From: Monoplex corrugatus
Taxonomy: Eukaryota > Mollusca > Gastropoda > Littorinimorpha > Ranellidae
Direction: 5' to 3'
NCBI GenBank assembly: GCA_030674185.1
Contig: CM060312.1
Coordinates: 54,387,168-54,451,167, forward strand
DNA length: 64,000 nt
The notes under the pieces were generated by a model. The model ran no database searches. It saw nothing but the letters and a program-made list of their open reading frames with translations, and had not been told where the DNA came from. Below, piece after piece: positions 45,301 through 60,300 of this stretch. The translations under genes and the position numbers were made by a program. Each line of letters opens with the position of its first letter. The first letter of the stretch is position 1.

Positions 45301-48300
45301 TACACAGGTATGCACATAACTAAATACACTAAAAGATATACATAAAAACAGGCCTACATTACCTCAAATTGCTCAATGCAGTTAATACACGTACCCAATC
45401 ATTAATCCTAACTGAAAGTATGTATGGCTTTATCAAACACATTCAAGTGAATAGACCATCAAGGCAGAAAATGACGGGAAGAGATGACAGAAATTTATCA
45501 CTAAGGATAGAAAAGCACATCTATAAAGTAACCATAATCATTATTAAGTACCATTATTTTCTTCACAGATGTCAAATAATCTTATTTCAGAGAGCAGAAA
45601 GCATTTAAACTGGCTGGAAAGTGGAATCTGACAGTGAAAAGATACTGGTAAAAGAACCCAAAAGAAAAGAGTGACTATGAAAGTGTAAGAAAACAGACTG
45701 GAACCCTGGCAACAACTGTACCTGGACAGTGACAGCAGATGGGGCCAACTTGCGCAGTTCTGCCTCCAGTCGCTCCTGAAAGCCTGGCACCATTGTCACC
45801 CCTCCACTCAGGTACACCGCTCTGGAACACAAAACAAGAAGTACAGACAACATCACAAAAGAAAAATACCTGAAAAGAGCAACCTGAATCCTACCAACTG
45901 CAAGCAAGTTGCCCTATAACCCTGAGGTCTTTGTGGAGAGAACTGACAGAGATAATCTGCAGTCAGCAGTTGAGAGGGAGGGGACTAATGACTGGGAGGT
46001 TGTGAGATCGAATCCCATCAGCCCTTTCCAAATCAGGAGACTTTCTGCCTCTGACCAACTCCTACCTGGACATGACCATACTATAGGTTCACAGAAAAAA
46101 ACTGGGACCACACCGATGTCTCATCCACTTAAAGATGCATCTTTGACGGTGTTGCTCAAATTTGCTAACCAACACTGCTCATGTATGTAGGCCTATATCT
46201 CAGACCCCACTTAAAGATGCATCTTTGAGGGTGTTGCTCAAATTTCCTAACCAACACTGCTCATGTATGTAGGCCTATATCTCAGACCCCACTTAAAGAT
46301 GCATCTTTGAGGGTGTTGCTCAAATTTCCTAACCAACACTGCTCATGTATGTATGTCTCAGACCTGGTTGATGCCAGGATCACTGTAAAAGGAAGCATAA
46401 AATACAGCTCTGTCATGCAGTCTCAGTCCAGAATGGATTACCCATCTCAGTGTCATCCAATATCATAGATTTTTAAACACTATCCCAGACTCTTGACTAC
46501 TAAAGTGATAAACAAAATGGCACAGGGGAAAAAATGTCTTGTGTGAGTATGGCTCTAACCTGAGTGTTCAAATTATGCTAAACTCATTAAAGAGGTGTAC
46601 TATATTAATCGGCCACCTGCATCACTTGCTAGAAACATCACAAACATCAGTGGCAAGAAACTCCAGGAGGTGGTCAGACTTAGCCAAGATCGAGAGTGCT
46701 GGAGGCAACTTGTGAGGACATCATGTGCAGCGGCCAACACTGTTCCCGGTGACGCCGACAGGTGAGACAGGTGAGACTATATTAATCTCATACAATAGCA
46801 GTAAAAGCTGGTGTCAAATGAGCATAAACTAAAAAGAACATGATTCCAAACTGAGCATAAACTAAATGACACAATGTTTAAGCAATCTTCTGTCTCTTGC
46901 TTTCCCTCCGCCTTGTTACTCTCATCACTTGCCACCTTTTCCTGTGGCCTTGACATACATTTAAACAAAATTACAACTGCAGCAATACATTAACCTGATC
47001 ATAGTACAGTAGTTAAAATCATGCAGGTTGCCTTTTTTCCCTTTCCTTTTTTTTAAATATCCAGTTGACATGAGCTCTACAACTAAAATGTGCTGTCCCT
47101 GAGTACAATGATACCTTGTGTCCCAGATGTAGAAGTTATTTGCTAAAAGCCATTTTTCAAATTCTTTGTTACTTACCTATACATGCATCTGTCTAGAACT
47201 AAAAATGCTGAAAAATAAATATACCAATAATATAAAAAAAATTCTGTTAATGGACAAAGAAGTCAAAGAGGAACAGTACTTCTTGTCATTTGGGAGACAG
47301 ATAAAAGGAGAGATATAGGAAGAAAAATAGCAGCGTGTGTGCATGAGTGTGTGTGCATGCCTGCGTGTGTGTGTGCACGCGCATGTGTGAGAAAATGTGT
47401 GCATGTGTAAGACACAGAAGGAGGGAGAGAAAAACTCGCGCACTATTACTTTTACTGAGCATCGAGTAATGCCACTCACCTGTACATATGTCGACGGCTG
47501 TCCATGGGGCAGGTCTGGATGGCCTGGAAGATCAATTTGTGTAGTGTAGGGTAGTCCATCTCCCACAGGTCCACGTTGAAGAACCCCTCAGGACTGATGA
47601 ATCTCCCCTCCTCAACATCCACACTTCTGTTAGTGGATTAATCAAATTCATTGCAATAGTTTCCCACAAAAAGATTGAATAAAACAAAAAATCTGTAAAA
47701 AATAATTTACCACAAAATGAACAAACAAAAGAATTAATCAATGATCTAAAGCAATAATTGCCCACAAAAAAATGAATAATCAAAAGAAGGAATCAATAAT
47801 CCATACCAATAATTTTCCATGAAATAAATGAACAAGTAAAAAAAACTGCATAAAGAAACTAAGGAAACATTTAATACTCTTACAGCAAAGCAGAGTCATT
47901 GCTGAATTTTATCAGATGAGCTGAACTTTCAAGATGCTTCTTCGAAAAACAAAAACAAAAAAATCATTCACAGAGCCTGAGGACAGATGCAACAGTCAAG
48001 TGGTTAACCCTTTGACTCCCTCCCGCACCCTGTCCCCCAGCACCTGCATTGTCAACCATGTTAGAAAAACAAAAACTTAACCTTCTGACTCCCTCACCCT
48101 ATCCACCAGCTCCCTGCAGGAAGCTGATGGAAAGGGTGAGGGAGTCAAATAGATCAAGTTTTTGCAGTTGGTGGATAGAGTGCAGGAATCAAAGAGTTAA
48201 ACACTGACTTTTACAATTGATGGATGAGGTTCTAACCTAATTAGGTACTATCTGGTGAGTAAAACAGTGAAGATTTTTTTCCCAATCTCCCAGGCCAACC

Positions 48301-51300
48301 CTTGTCAAGCGGCTGATTTCCTTTCACGTATCATACATGCCTGCCAAAACTCAAATATGCACAATGAACTTTAAGCCATGCCAGTGATCAGTAGATTACG
48401 GAAATACTAAAACAGCTACCAAACATATACATTCATGCCCGAAAACAGAGCATGACTGCATGAGTAACAGGATAACAAAACAGTCAAACAGAAATAAATA
48501 CCCATAAAAATCTTACTTGTGTATTCAAGACCATATGGGAGTTGTAGCCAACAAACAAAAAGAGAAAAAAAAAGAAAAATCACAAACAACGCATACTTGC
48601 ACACCATCTTTCAGACTCGACTCACTCATAGGACCCTTCAGGAAGAACAAATTTCCCCAGATTGATGGTGCGTTTCAGTTTGCCCGGCTGTGTGTTGCAC
48701 AGTGTTTCCTCCTCTTTGAAGTCAAAGGCTGCATAACAACACTGCACGCAGCAACATAATTCACACAGAATCAGTGATGAGGATGAAATGACTGTTATGT
48801 CATCAACATAAGTATTCTATCATTCTGGATCTTTCGTTCATTTGAATGTTTCTTTGCAAAAATAATCAATGTTTACTGGAATGTACATATGCCTTTATCC
48901 AGCTGATTTTTAGAAACAAACATGTTCTTCCTTCTTGCTTCTTGTTTATAAAAATTCTCCTCCCACTCACATACACAAACCAGTAAAAAACAATCATCTG
49001 GCTTTTCCTTCTTGCTTCATGTTTATCAAAATTGTCCCCCTACTCACATACACAAACCAGTAAAAAAAAAAACCAATCATCTGGCAGAATAGTGTTGGAG
49101 TGTGCTCAATGGGGATTCATTTGCACTCTGACAACTCCATATGTGCTACACCCAAATCTGCCAGCAATTAGCTGGCAGATTCCAGAGCCTGTGCAAATCC
49201 CTATGCTCTGGCAAGGTCTGCAAATGGGAGGATAGGGATAGGAGAGGGACCTATGAAATACTAAGATGACACCACTAGTTTTTAATGTTGCAAGCTGTGA
49301 TTGACCACAAGGTATCAGACTTTGAGTCCATGGCTGATAGAACTTAACCAGTCCACAAATGCGGGACAGAAAACCAACAAGAACCTAATGTTTGAAAAAA
49401 ATGGGGTAATACTTACAGAAAAGACAACAGATTCAAAAGAACTGACTTGCTAACAGCATATTGCAAACAGTATACATGTGAACAGACATAAAAAGAAATA
49501 AAGAAAAGAAGAACAAAACTGACCTGATGCATGATGTACTGAACCAGTAACAGCTCCACTTCTGAGACAAATTTGAAGTTGGTTTCCAGCAGTGTTTTTT
49601 TCAGGGAGTCCATGATTTTTTGTGAACCATACGGACAGCGTGATACACCTCCCTCTATTACAAAACCTGCCAACACAGTAATAATAATAATGATGATATG
49701 ACGACGATGATGATGGTGATGACGATGACGTTAATGATACACAAAAGATCAGGACCAGAAAAACATGAACACAGAATCAGAATGCGTATTTAATACAACC
49801 ATACAAGACAGGTGCAAATTTTTTGGCCAACTGGCCTTTGTCAATCATAAACAAAAGATCACAAACAACAAACAACAAACTGTCTAATATCACTCATAAT
49901 GAAAAGACGTTAAGTCAAGGAACTAACAAACGAACAAACAACACATACAAAAATCTGACAAAACAAAACCCACAAACACCAAAAGCTCTCACCATCATAG
50001 ATAGGAAGGATCTCCAGGCGCTGCCCAATGTCCACAATGATGCCAGTGGTGGCACGGTATGAGTACAGCGCAAGGAGGGGTTGCTGTACCATGCACACCC
50101 CCTGCACCTTCAAACAGCCCACTAGAGCATCCATCAAGCTGGAACGCAGCGAGTCACTCAAGGTCTGGGGGGTACTCAACATCACCTGGGATTACAAACA
50201 GAACAGGTTTCAGTTTCAGTTGCTCAAAATAACCTCTCTGTGCTCTGAATGAATTCCATAGATACTAATGCCACTGATACCATGTGATGGAGAAGATCCA
50301 AAATTATTATGACATGAGCGTTAAGTCTGCACATAAGCCCCATGTGTTGGCAAGGTTTTGAGTGAACAAACACAGAACTCGTGTCAAATGCTGTGGATGT
50401 TTGTGTCTGACACTGTGGATATGATGTTTCTGAAATTTGTTTTGATATGTGGAGGGTTTTTATTTTTGATTTTGATACATTACTCTTTTTCTCATAACAA
50501 AAACCTGTTTTGATTTTGATACATTACTCTTTTTCTCATAACAAAAACCTGTTTTGATTTTGATACATTACTCTTTTTCTCATAACAAAAACCTGTTTTG
50601 ATTTTGATACATTACTCTTTTTCTCATAACAAAAACCTGTTTTGATTTGATACATTACTCTTTTTCCCATAACAAAAACCTGTTTTCTGACTTATCTCTA
50701 GCAACTGGCAGAACTGAAGTGAGACCCTGAAATTCATGACTTGCTCGCAAAAGTATGCAGCCTCACAGACTGAGCATGAGATCCTGCTTTGTTGCTAACT
50801 AACCAACCTAAGTAGGCAGAATTTGACTATTACTTGAATCTTTTTCGATGCTACACTTCATTTGGCCAGGAGGGAGATAGTGGTGACAAAGTGTGCAGCG
50901 GCCAACACCGAACCCGGTGACGCCAACAGGTGAGACAAATGAGATACTTCATTTGGATCAAAGAAATAAGAGGGAAGCAGGGAGAATTTTTTTAATATTA
51001 ATCAAATAACATACTCTTGAGAGTCATGTAGGAATTATCTCCCATGTTAAAGAACTACTCAAATCTAACACATTGCGCTACCCATTCAGCTAGCATAGAA
51101 GCAGATACAAAGCACAAAAACCGTAGCTCTGATTTGAGAAGTTCTACAACATGGGAGATAATTCCTACGTGACTCTCAAGACTTATGTTCTTTGATTCAT
51201 TTGGATCAGTATTTGGGTAGGACTTGATGAGCACATGTTTTCTTCCATTTCAAAAACTTCCGCTAAACTAGAGGAACAGCTAGATCTGAACATAAGAGTT

Positions 51301-54300
51301 AATGAATCAGTAACATTCTTATCATCCTGACCATTAAAACTAAACCATAAAAAGACACCAAAGTTGGCCCAATGCATGAAATTTCAAAATATATTGTATT
51401 TTATCTAATTACAAAGTTTTAGTGAATTGTGGTGAGATTAAGACCTGTTCCTAAGGACAGGGATGCAATCAGTTGTGTGATCAAAATCTTTAACAACCCC
51501 CTGACTTCCAGAACTTTTCAGATTTTTTGCAAAAAAATGGGTTACATTAAAGAAAAAATAATAAAAAAATAATTAAATTACCTAATATCTAATAAACTAT
51601 ATATTTTCTTGAAGGAAAATGAACTGGCTGTTTATTGCTGATGTTTTTCTGTCAATCCAAGCACAGATAACTCCATGACAATGAGGATGATTTACTTTTC
51701 AAAAGATAATTAGGAGTTGATTTAAAAAAAAAAACACAATAAAATTAATGTGAATATTTTGTAAAGATTATTGTTGGCAGAAATGATGAAAAATGGTGTA
51801 CAATTTATTATCTTGGAGGAGTTTGGCATTATCAAAGACTTTAGAATTTTTACAATTTTATAAACAAGCAGTACAGTTTCATCAGAAAACAACAAGTCAA
51901 AAAAGTCCACACAATGTGCATCCAGTGGCAGGAACTCAGTAGGTCCATGGGGCCGTGGTAAGTGGGTACTCCTTTGGAATGTCAACATCAAAGGTATCGT
52001 CTGCTGCAGAACAAACACATCTCTGTTCACTCCAAGCACGGCCACGTGTCTGTCCATGACTTGATCGAACACGCACACGACCACGCCTACCTCTTCAGGT
52101 ACTCGGAATGTCAACAAAATCCTCAGGGTAATCACTGTCCGAACTAGAATCCTCTGTTGGTTGAACAACAATGGCGTCTCCGTCACCACGGCCACCACTT
52201 TCATTATCAAACTGTCCGGATTATTGGGTAAATCCATCAAAAATCGAGCTACTTCCTCAGCAGTATAGCATCTTGACGCCATCTGCTTCGATATGGTCAG
52301 CACTTTTTCAAACGAAAAAAATCTGATCAAAATCGGCCCAAAACAAAAAAAGTATGTGCACAGCCATTTGCATGGAAGTGTGCTCTAGTCATTGACTGCA
52401 GTCACATGATTTCAGTTTATTTCCATTTCACAGTAGTGTTCAGAGTTCAGTGACCCCTAAACCACCGCACCTACTTCCGTGGTTGGAAGTGAAATGCTTA
52501 AGTGTGTTTCCTCGAAATGGCCAATCACACATTTCCAGACTAAACACCACATTTGCCATTTTCACAGTAGAGAAATAAAATTAGTATCATCATAAACTGC
52601 AAAGTCTGTGCGTGGTGGTGTTGCGTGTGGTGGTGTGTTTGTGTGTGTGTGTGTGTGTGGGCTGTGTGTGTGTGTCTGTGTTGTGTGTGTGTCTGTGTGT
52701 GTCTGTCTGTGTGTGTGTGTGTGTTTTTATTTTCATGAAAAACTGAAAATGTGCAAAATCAACTTATGAGTGATTCCGTGAGAATGGGTCACATATTTGT
52801 TTACACAAACAAACACAGACAACGCAGAACCCATGCGCAATAAGAATCAGTCTTGCCTAATCACAGAATTACAAGAAAGGGAGTGACTGACCGCATATTG
52901 TTTAGGATCCACCCCAAGCTCTGTGAAGACTTTGCTGAAGACTGCTGTCATCATGTCCACATCTATGTTGAACTGCAACACCACAATACTTTCATCAGGC
53001 ACAACAACACACAAGTCAATTCCTTGAGTTTTTTTTTCTTCTCAAAACTACAACAATTCTTTTTATGAGCAGCAGTAATGACAATGACATATACTTTTAT
53101 TTTCCAGTGATAAAAGTTACAGCTGAAAATCATTTTTCAAACTTGCTGTTATTAATCTGCCACGGACAGCAGCTAATAATGTAAGCTATGAATGTTCAAT
53201 CCATACTTGTTTTTCATATTTTCATGAAAAATTTGAGAGAGAGATGTGTGTGTGTGTGTGTGTTTGTCTGTGTGTGTGTGTCTGTGTCTGTGTCTGTGTG
53301 TGTGTGTGTGTCTGTGTGTGTGTCTGTGTCTGTGTGTCTGCGGTGTTGTTGGTGTTGGTGTGTGGTGTGTGTATCTGCGTGTGTGTGTGTGTGTGTGTAT
53401 GTGCATCCGTTATCTATTTGAACGTTTTTTCACAGAAGTGCTTTTAGAAAAATAAATGTTTGCTGGTAAACAGCTTAAAAAAATGTATGGAAAATAGTAT
53501 ACACTTCCACACTACTGAATTCAGCGACAATGTATGGGGATAAACACTACACCACGTTAAGCACACACTACTAATGTTAAATCACATCCTATAATTCCAA
53601 AGTATGTACACTGTTAAGTATTTCAGCCTTTGATGGTTTATACATTTACCACTGACTGAAATTCATGGACATGTCAATTCAGTGAATCAAACAATACATT
53701 ACTCCAACTGAACAGAAAGAACAGATGCATTCAAGCATACATATGTATAACTGCTTGTACACTGCACAAAGCATTCTGTTACACTAACAGTTGAGAAGGT
53801 TTAGCATAACAGTTAACATGAAACATGCAAAATCAAAATCAACATTCATAGCAAGTTTATTCAAATTAATGGGTAATGTTACAGTCACATGCACTTGATA
53901 TTAATGATTAATACGAGTCATTTCTTGCAAAAAGACATCTACAGTATTCATGCAACTGTTTTAACTACACAAAGGTAGTATTACGTTTTATGGTAAATTA
54001 CCAGGAGAAATTCACATCTGGAAGAAAACAAAAGGCCAAACAAAACAAAATTTCCTACAGAATTTATTACTGAAGGGTTATGAACCTTTGCAACTGGTAA
54101 TATGAACCTTTGCAACTGGTAACTATCTTCAAACCTACTGTTATGAAACATACAGCTATCATCAGGTGTTATTTGTTTCCATCAGATACCATGGCACACT
54201 GGTCAGTGTATTAAATAAATACTGGAAAGCTACAGGATTGCATCCACATTTGCAAAATGTTGAGTGTGTCAAGGTCATATATTAGGATAAGACCCCACAG

Positions 54301-57300
54301 TCAAGATTCGCCCATTTCAATTTCTTGGATACATTTTCTAGGAGGATGCTTAAATTTTCTGACCAACAGCACAGGTTTCTACCTCCTGGGCTATCTGATA
54401 CCAGGACATGTAATAACAGACGATAGGCCCTCTACAGTGTAGCCCTATCATGTAGCCTCACACTATATTTATGGAACTCTACAGTATCAACAGTGGCAAC
54501 ATCACCCTATTAACAGTGAACATTATCTACAATTCTGTGGACTTTCATGCCAGTCTTAAGACATAACCTCAGTATCTGTTTCTCTGCCTGCTTATGTTCC
54601 TGGATCCAGTCAAGTCTACAATGTCAGTAATTCAATCAGCCATCAGTGGAAAGATCTGGCGGTGGATGCAATATCAGAGGGACACTAATCCAAAATGGCT
54701 CCATGATTAAATGATTGCTGTCAAGTTGAAGACATAGGAGAATGTGGCCTTAGGCAACAATGAATACCACCTAAGTGACATGAAAGCATGCAAATTTGCC
54801 TGATAGCTGACCCAAAGTCATTTGATAGTTTATATGGACTTTATTTTTTAACAATCAGACTGCACCAGAATAAATCTGGCTTTAGTGATGCATTAGTGCT
54901 TATAATAGTTATATGCAATTTTCCTAATCTGGTAGAGCTTACATAACAAAACTGAAAATGAAACTGCTGGAGATTCAAACTGAGTGACACGAGGGTAATG
55001 CACTGAAATGATATGAATTTGGAACACAAAACAACAACAAAAATATTTTCATAACAGGTTCATCTCTAATGCCACAAACCTTCCAACAAGTTTATAAATA
55101 TATGAAGAGCAAATCTAAAAAGCTGTGAAATAATTTACAGCACTCTTGTCTCAAATTCAATCAAGAACAATATACAAATAGTCTATTTTAATCTAAAACC
55201 ATTCCACTAACTGCTGTGCTAAAAGGTCATGGACTGTATGCCTATCACTAGTATCAGTATCATACTGCCTGGCTGTGTTAATTTGACAATCAGCATGCAA
55301 ATTACAAAACAAAATTAACATAAATCACCATGTTGCAGCCATGCTGTAGAAGGTCTGTTCTAGTGAATATGTTTAGAGCAATCACAACAATGTCCTTACT
55401 ATTCCCAAAACGTCTTCACACGGCAAACTTCAGCCAACCTGAGTATGGATCTACAATTCATATACTTTACAGAAATACATTGTTGACTGTATACACATAA
55501 GGCTTAAAGCTATCATGAATCATTCACACATACTAACTTACACAAACATTTTCAATGAGCATATCAAAATGATACCAAGCAATCATATTGGTGGACAGTT
55601 TCATCTGACGAATTCAAACCATTAGTAACGTTTCTGTTGTTCCAGAAAGCTGGTCACGTGACGGAAGCTAAAGTCAACAACACTGTTACAATAAAAGCTT
55701 TCAAATTCAAATGAAGCCATTAATGTTGTTACTATTCCATCTGGTTCAAAAGAAGCTATTTTTACAGGCTTTGTGATATACAAACAAAATTTTATTAAAG
55801 AAAAAATGTCCATGCCATTCCTGGGTTGGGGAAAAAACAAAAACCAACAATTTAGAAAAAAAAAATTTGTTTATTACAAAAACACATCCAGTTATTCCAG
55901 TCAAGACAAACTTTGCAAGCCCTTGTGACTCACAAATGTTAAAGCAGTAACACAAGGGGAACCAAAACAACAGGGAAGGAAACTTTATAAGAGGTGAAAG
56001 CAAAGTGCTCCTTTTTCTGACTTCTTAATTAATGTATACAGTTTTTTCTCTTCACAATTCTGATTTACGCTGGATAATGAATAAGACGAGAAAAAAACTG
56101 GCTGGCTGAATAACTTGTTTTGAACACATTTTTTTCAAACTCTAAGTTCTTTAAGTAATTTAAACAATATCCTGATCCTACTTCTAAGCATCCAATGAAA
56201 GTAATGGTCATCACCATCATCTCACTAATCAAAGTCTGCATACAATTATTGAATTTCTACAATACTGGCCACTTTTCACATACAGATGCACTTTTTAGAT
56301 TCTCAATGAGAAACTTTTGACTATGTTAGGGAATACTCAATTCTCAGTTGTTATGTAGATACTAATTCAAGCATATTTTACATGTTTTTTTGTGTGTGTT
56401 TTTTTCCAATACTGGTCACTTTTTACCTACAGATGCACTTTTTAGATTCTCAGCGAGAAAACTGCAACTATATTAATGAACAGCCAAGTCTCAGTCATCA
56501 GGTAATTACTAATTCAAACATATTCTGCAAACATGTATCATATGAACATAGCACATTTTTATGAAATGAACCAAAGCATGAAGCTTTGTCACGAAGTCAA
56601 TTAAGTTGTTGTATTTAGTTCAATTCTTTACAATGAAACTATCACAGCACAGACACTGATTAGCACATATTCAGAACTCAGATGCTGTGGCCCATACAGA
56701 CCTAAGGAAAACAAAAGACACAACCACACACCACTTTTTCAATGCTGACATGTGTTAATTCCATAGAACCACTGAAAAGTACTCTCTACTTGATCTGACT
56801 TCAAAAAACAATGGAATTAAATAAGACAGAACAAGTGCATCAAAATGAAACTAAAAGAAACTAACAACAACAGCAACAAAAACGCAGGTTAGAGACAGGA
56901 AATCAAGCCACACTGAAATCTCCATTTTCTCCCCCAAAGATCTTGAGGGCATTCATTGCATTATGTCATACAGAACATTAAGTTATCCTGATTAAGAAAA
57001 ACAACACACGAAGTGACCTTTCTTTATGATTTCTTTGCATTCTATCATACAGATCATAAAGATTTCTTGATTAAGAAGAAGAACATGAAAAGTGACCTTT
57101 CTTCATGACTTTTTTCAACGCATCTATCCATCTACCAACAATTTAAATTATGAATATTTGATATCTTTCCTGCTGACACATTACAGACAAGTTTTCAGCA
57201 TCACAGTGACTGTCCGAAACCTGCTGACACATAACAGACACAGTTTTCAGCATCGCACTGACTGATCTATACCATTTTCTCCTCATAAATATGGGAGGGG

Positions 57301-60300
57301 GAGGGGAGAGGAAGTGAAGTGGAGACAATTTGAAAAAATGAAAGCTCTTTCTCAAATTTCCCTGACCAAATACATTTTGTTTTGGGGGTTTTAAAAAGAG
57401 AGATAGAATGATTGTTGCAAAAGCAACAACTAATGACTTGAAATAAACAAAAACGGAGAGCGAAAAAAGACAGTTCACAGCAATACAAAGAACAACAAGA
57501 ACAAAACACAAAAGACAGAAAAGGTCTGCAATGCAATGGCTCCTCTTCCACCAGTGAATAGCAAGCAAAAAAACACATTCACAGTGAGACAGCTCTTGCA
57601 GTAAGTAACATTCACATGCATACACTTACTTTCTTCATCACCCCTTCCTTTAGTGGTTAACAGACAAACAACAAACTGTCTTGTTGTAAAAATCAATCAT
57701 CATAAACTTTCACCCTTAATAATGCAATGAAAAGAAAAACTCAGACAGACAGACAGTAACAGACAGTGTCTTAACCCTTTGACTCCCGCTGCCTGTTCAC
57801 CAGCGTCAAGTATTGTCAACCATGCAAGCAAAGCAAAAACTTAATCCTTTGACTCCCTCATCCTAACCACCAGCTTCCTGCAGGAAGCAGGTGGATAAGG
57901 TGAGTCAAAGGGTTAAATTTTTGCAGTTGGTGGATACAGCGCAGGAGTCAAAGGTTAAACTGTAAACTGTACTTCATAATCAACTTCTGACACATGACAT
58001 CTAGTAACACAATCAATCCTAGTTCTACCAATCCAATGAAGTGACAGTAAAGTGGTCAGGACAAAGGTGGTCCAACTGGGAGGTCTGGGTTTGAGCCTGG
58101 TTGGATGCCATCTGGTGGGTAAAGGTGGAATTGTTTCTAATCTCCAAGGTCAAAAAAATGCAGACCTGTTAGTGTCTGAACCCCATTCATGTGTACAAAA
58201 CTGCAGAAGCATCAAATACACACGTTAAAGATCCTGTAAACCATATCACTGTTCGATGGCTTATGGTAACAAGAAAACACCCAGTATACACACCCTGGGA
58301 AACATAGTATGGCTGCCTTAAAAAAAAAAAAGGCCATACACAAAAAAGCCCACATTTTCATTCAACAGCACATGGAAATTGCAGCCCATGAACAGGGGAA
58401 AAAGTCCAAGAGTGTGCAAAAGACTGATTATCATCTCAGTAAGAAAGAGTCCAAAAAAAAGTGGCGGAGAGAAGAATGAGATACATACAGAAACAGACAA
58501 AGAGGAAGAACAGGAGAGAAAATGAAGATCAGAGAAGAAAAGAAGAAAACGAGGTAAGGGATGGTGGTAATAAAAATCATTATAATCATAAAAGATGACA
58601 TGTGTGTGTATAAAGCGTTTGTGTAGGGAGGCATAGGGCTGTACGTGTGTCAACTGCTTCCCAGAAAAGGACACCTAGATATGAACAAGAATATGACAAC
58701 ATCTTTAATTTTCAACTCATTCATTTTTCCTGACGGTTTCAGTGTTTTTTTGAAATTTGTCATAAACCACACAATTTTCTTGTTATAAAACACACAATTC
58801 TCTCTCTCTCCTCCCCCCCCCCTCTCTCTCTCTCTCTTTCTCCCCTTCTCTCTCTCATCCATGCACACGCGCGCGCACACACACACAGACACACACACAC
58901 ATTCACACAGACACACACACACATTCACACTAAACCTCAAACATGGACATAAACTTCAAACCACCCTGACCTGGTTGACTCTGTTAGAAGGACGTATAGG
59001 ATGCAGAAGAGTGGAATTTTTGCGGACGTCAGGATGATAGGCACCCATACCAACCACCTTCTTCCCTGTCTCCTTGTCCACTGCCACCACACTGGGGAAG
59101 AACACCTGAGGTAGACTCTCTGCAAAAACAACATTCTTGACAATTCTAAAGTAATATCTACTAATTCACTTACCCCCCCATTCCATCTACATACAGATCT
59201 CTTACAGGCAATCAAACAACCAAACAATACACACACTACACAGCTGAGATAACAGTGATCAGGGTCATAAATTATTATTTTTTCTTTATTTATGTCTTTT
59301 TTTCCAACTTTTCTTCGCTGTCCCATCGTTTGCAACTCTCATTTTATCTCTCCAACATGCCTCCAAAACCCATTGTTATTGTTGTTTAAAGCCCAGCTGA
59401 CTGCACAGAGCCATATCAGGGCAATAGCCATCTGAAAATGTTCACCATACCCCACCGGAGAAAAAAAAAAAACACCTGGAAAAGAAACTTAAGTACAGAT
59501 ATAATTCACGTACATAATCTAAGGACATGCCTCTGGCATATCGACTCCATCCAATTATCATCAGGTGATCTAAAAAACCAAACCTGAATACAAATTTAAA
59601 CATAACTAAGGACACTAAAACATATATAAAAACAGGCCTAAGTTACTCAAAACTGCTTCTGTACATCAGATTTCCTTAGAGCCAAAAATACACTTACTAC
59701 TTGCACCCAATCCTAAGAGAAAATATGTAAGGCTTTATAAAGCATATACAAGTGAATGGTTCGGCAAGGCTGAAAATGATAGGAAGAAATGATAGAAAGA
59801 AAAGGAGCAAGGCAGAAACAAAGAGAATGACAGAACAGCACAGAATTTCCAGAAGGTGGGGATACTATTTACACTGAAAGAGCCCCCAGCATCCCCACAA
59901 AAGGAAACAGGTCACTATGACAGCAAGGCATGAATAGTCACAGAATCTGAGACAATTTTTCATAATATTATGAATATGACGATGGGGATGATACTGATGA
60001 TGTTATGGGATTCCATCTAGAACTGAAACTGTGTGAAAGGGCTATACTCATCACTTCCTTTCATAATCAATGGCATCAATCTAGCTGCAGAGATACAGAT
60101 ACCTGCAGCGTCAGTCAGGATTTTTGAACAACACACTCAATGACGTATCCATAACGTGAGTGTGACTCGACTGCGTGGTCCCAGTCTTCTAAACAAGCCA
60201 ATAACACGCTAAGCACTAGGTAGGAGCTAGTAGGAGGTGGCATAAAAAATCCCACAATAATTTTTTGACTGACTGGGATAAAACACATGACCTCCCAGTC

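Larger units (their letters stand above)
42320..45721 (-). other. Last intron of the actin-related gene
   Basis: About 3.4 kb, containing an unassigned ORF at 43090 and an R1 copy at 45066. Confidence 0.85.

Noticed and set aside
47177..47566. 129-codon minus-strand ORF overlapping exon 7
   Set aside because: It reads exon 7 in the wrong frame and continues into intron; the spliced actin frame explains the sequence.
53173..53455. Cys/Val and His/Thr ORFs
   Set aside because: Translated (GT)n repeat.
57143..57696. 160-codon minus-strand ORF in intron 2
   Set aside because: No domain, contains a local duplication, lacks splice or start support.
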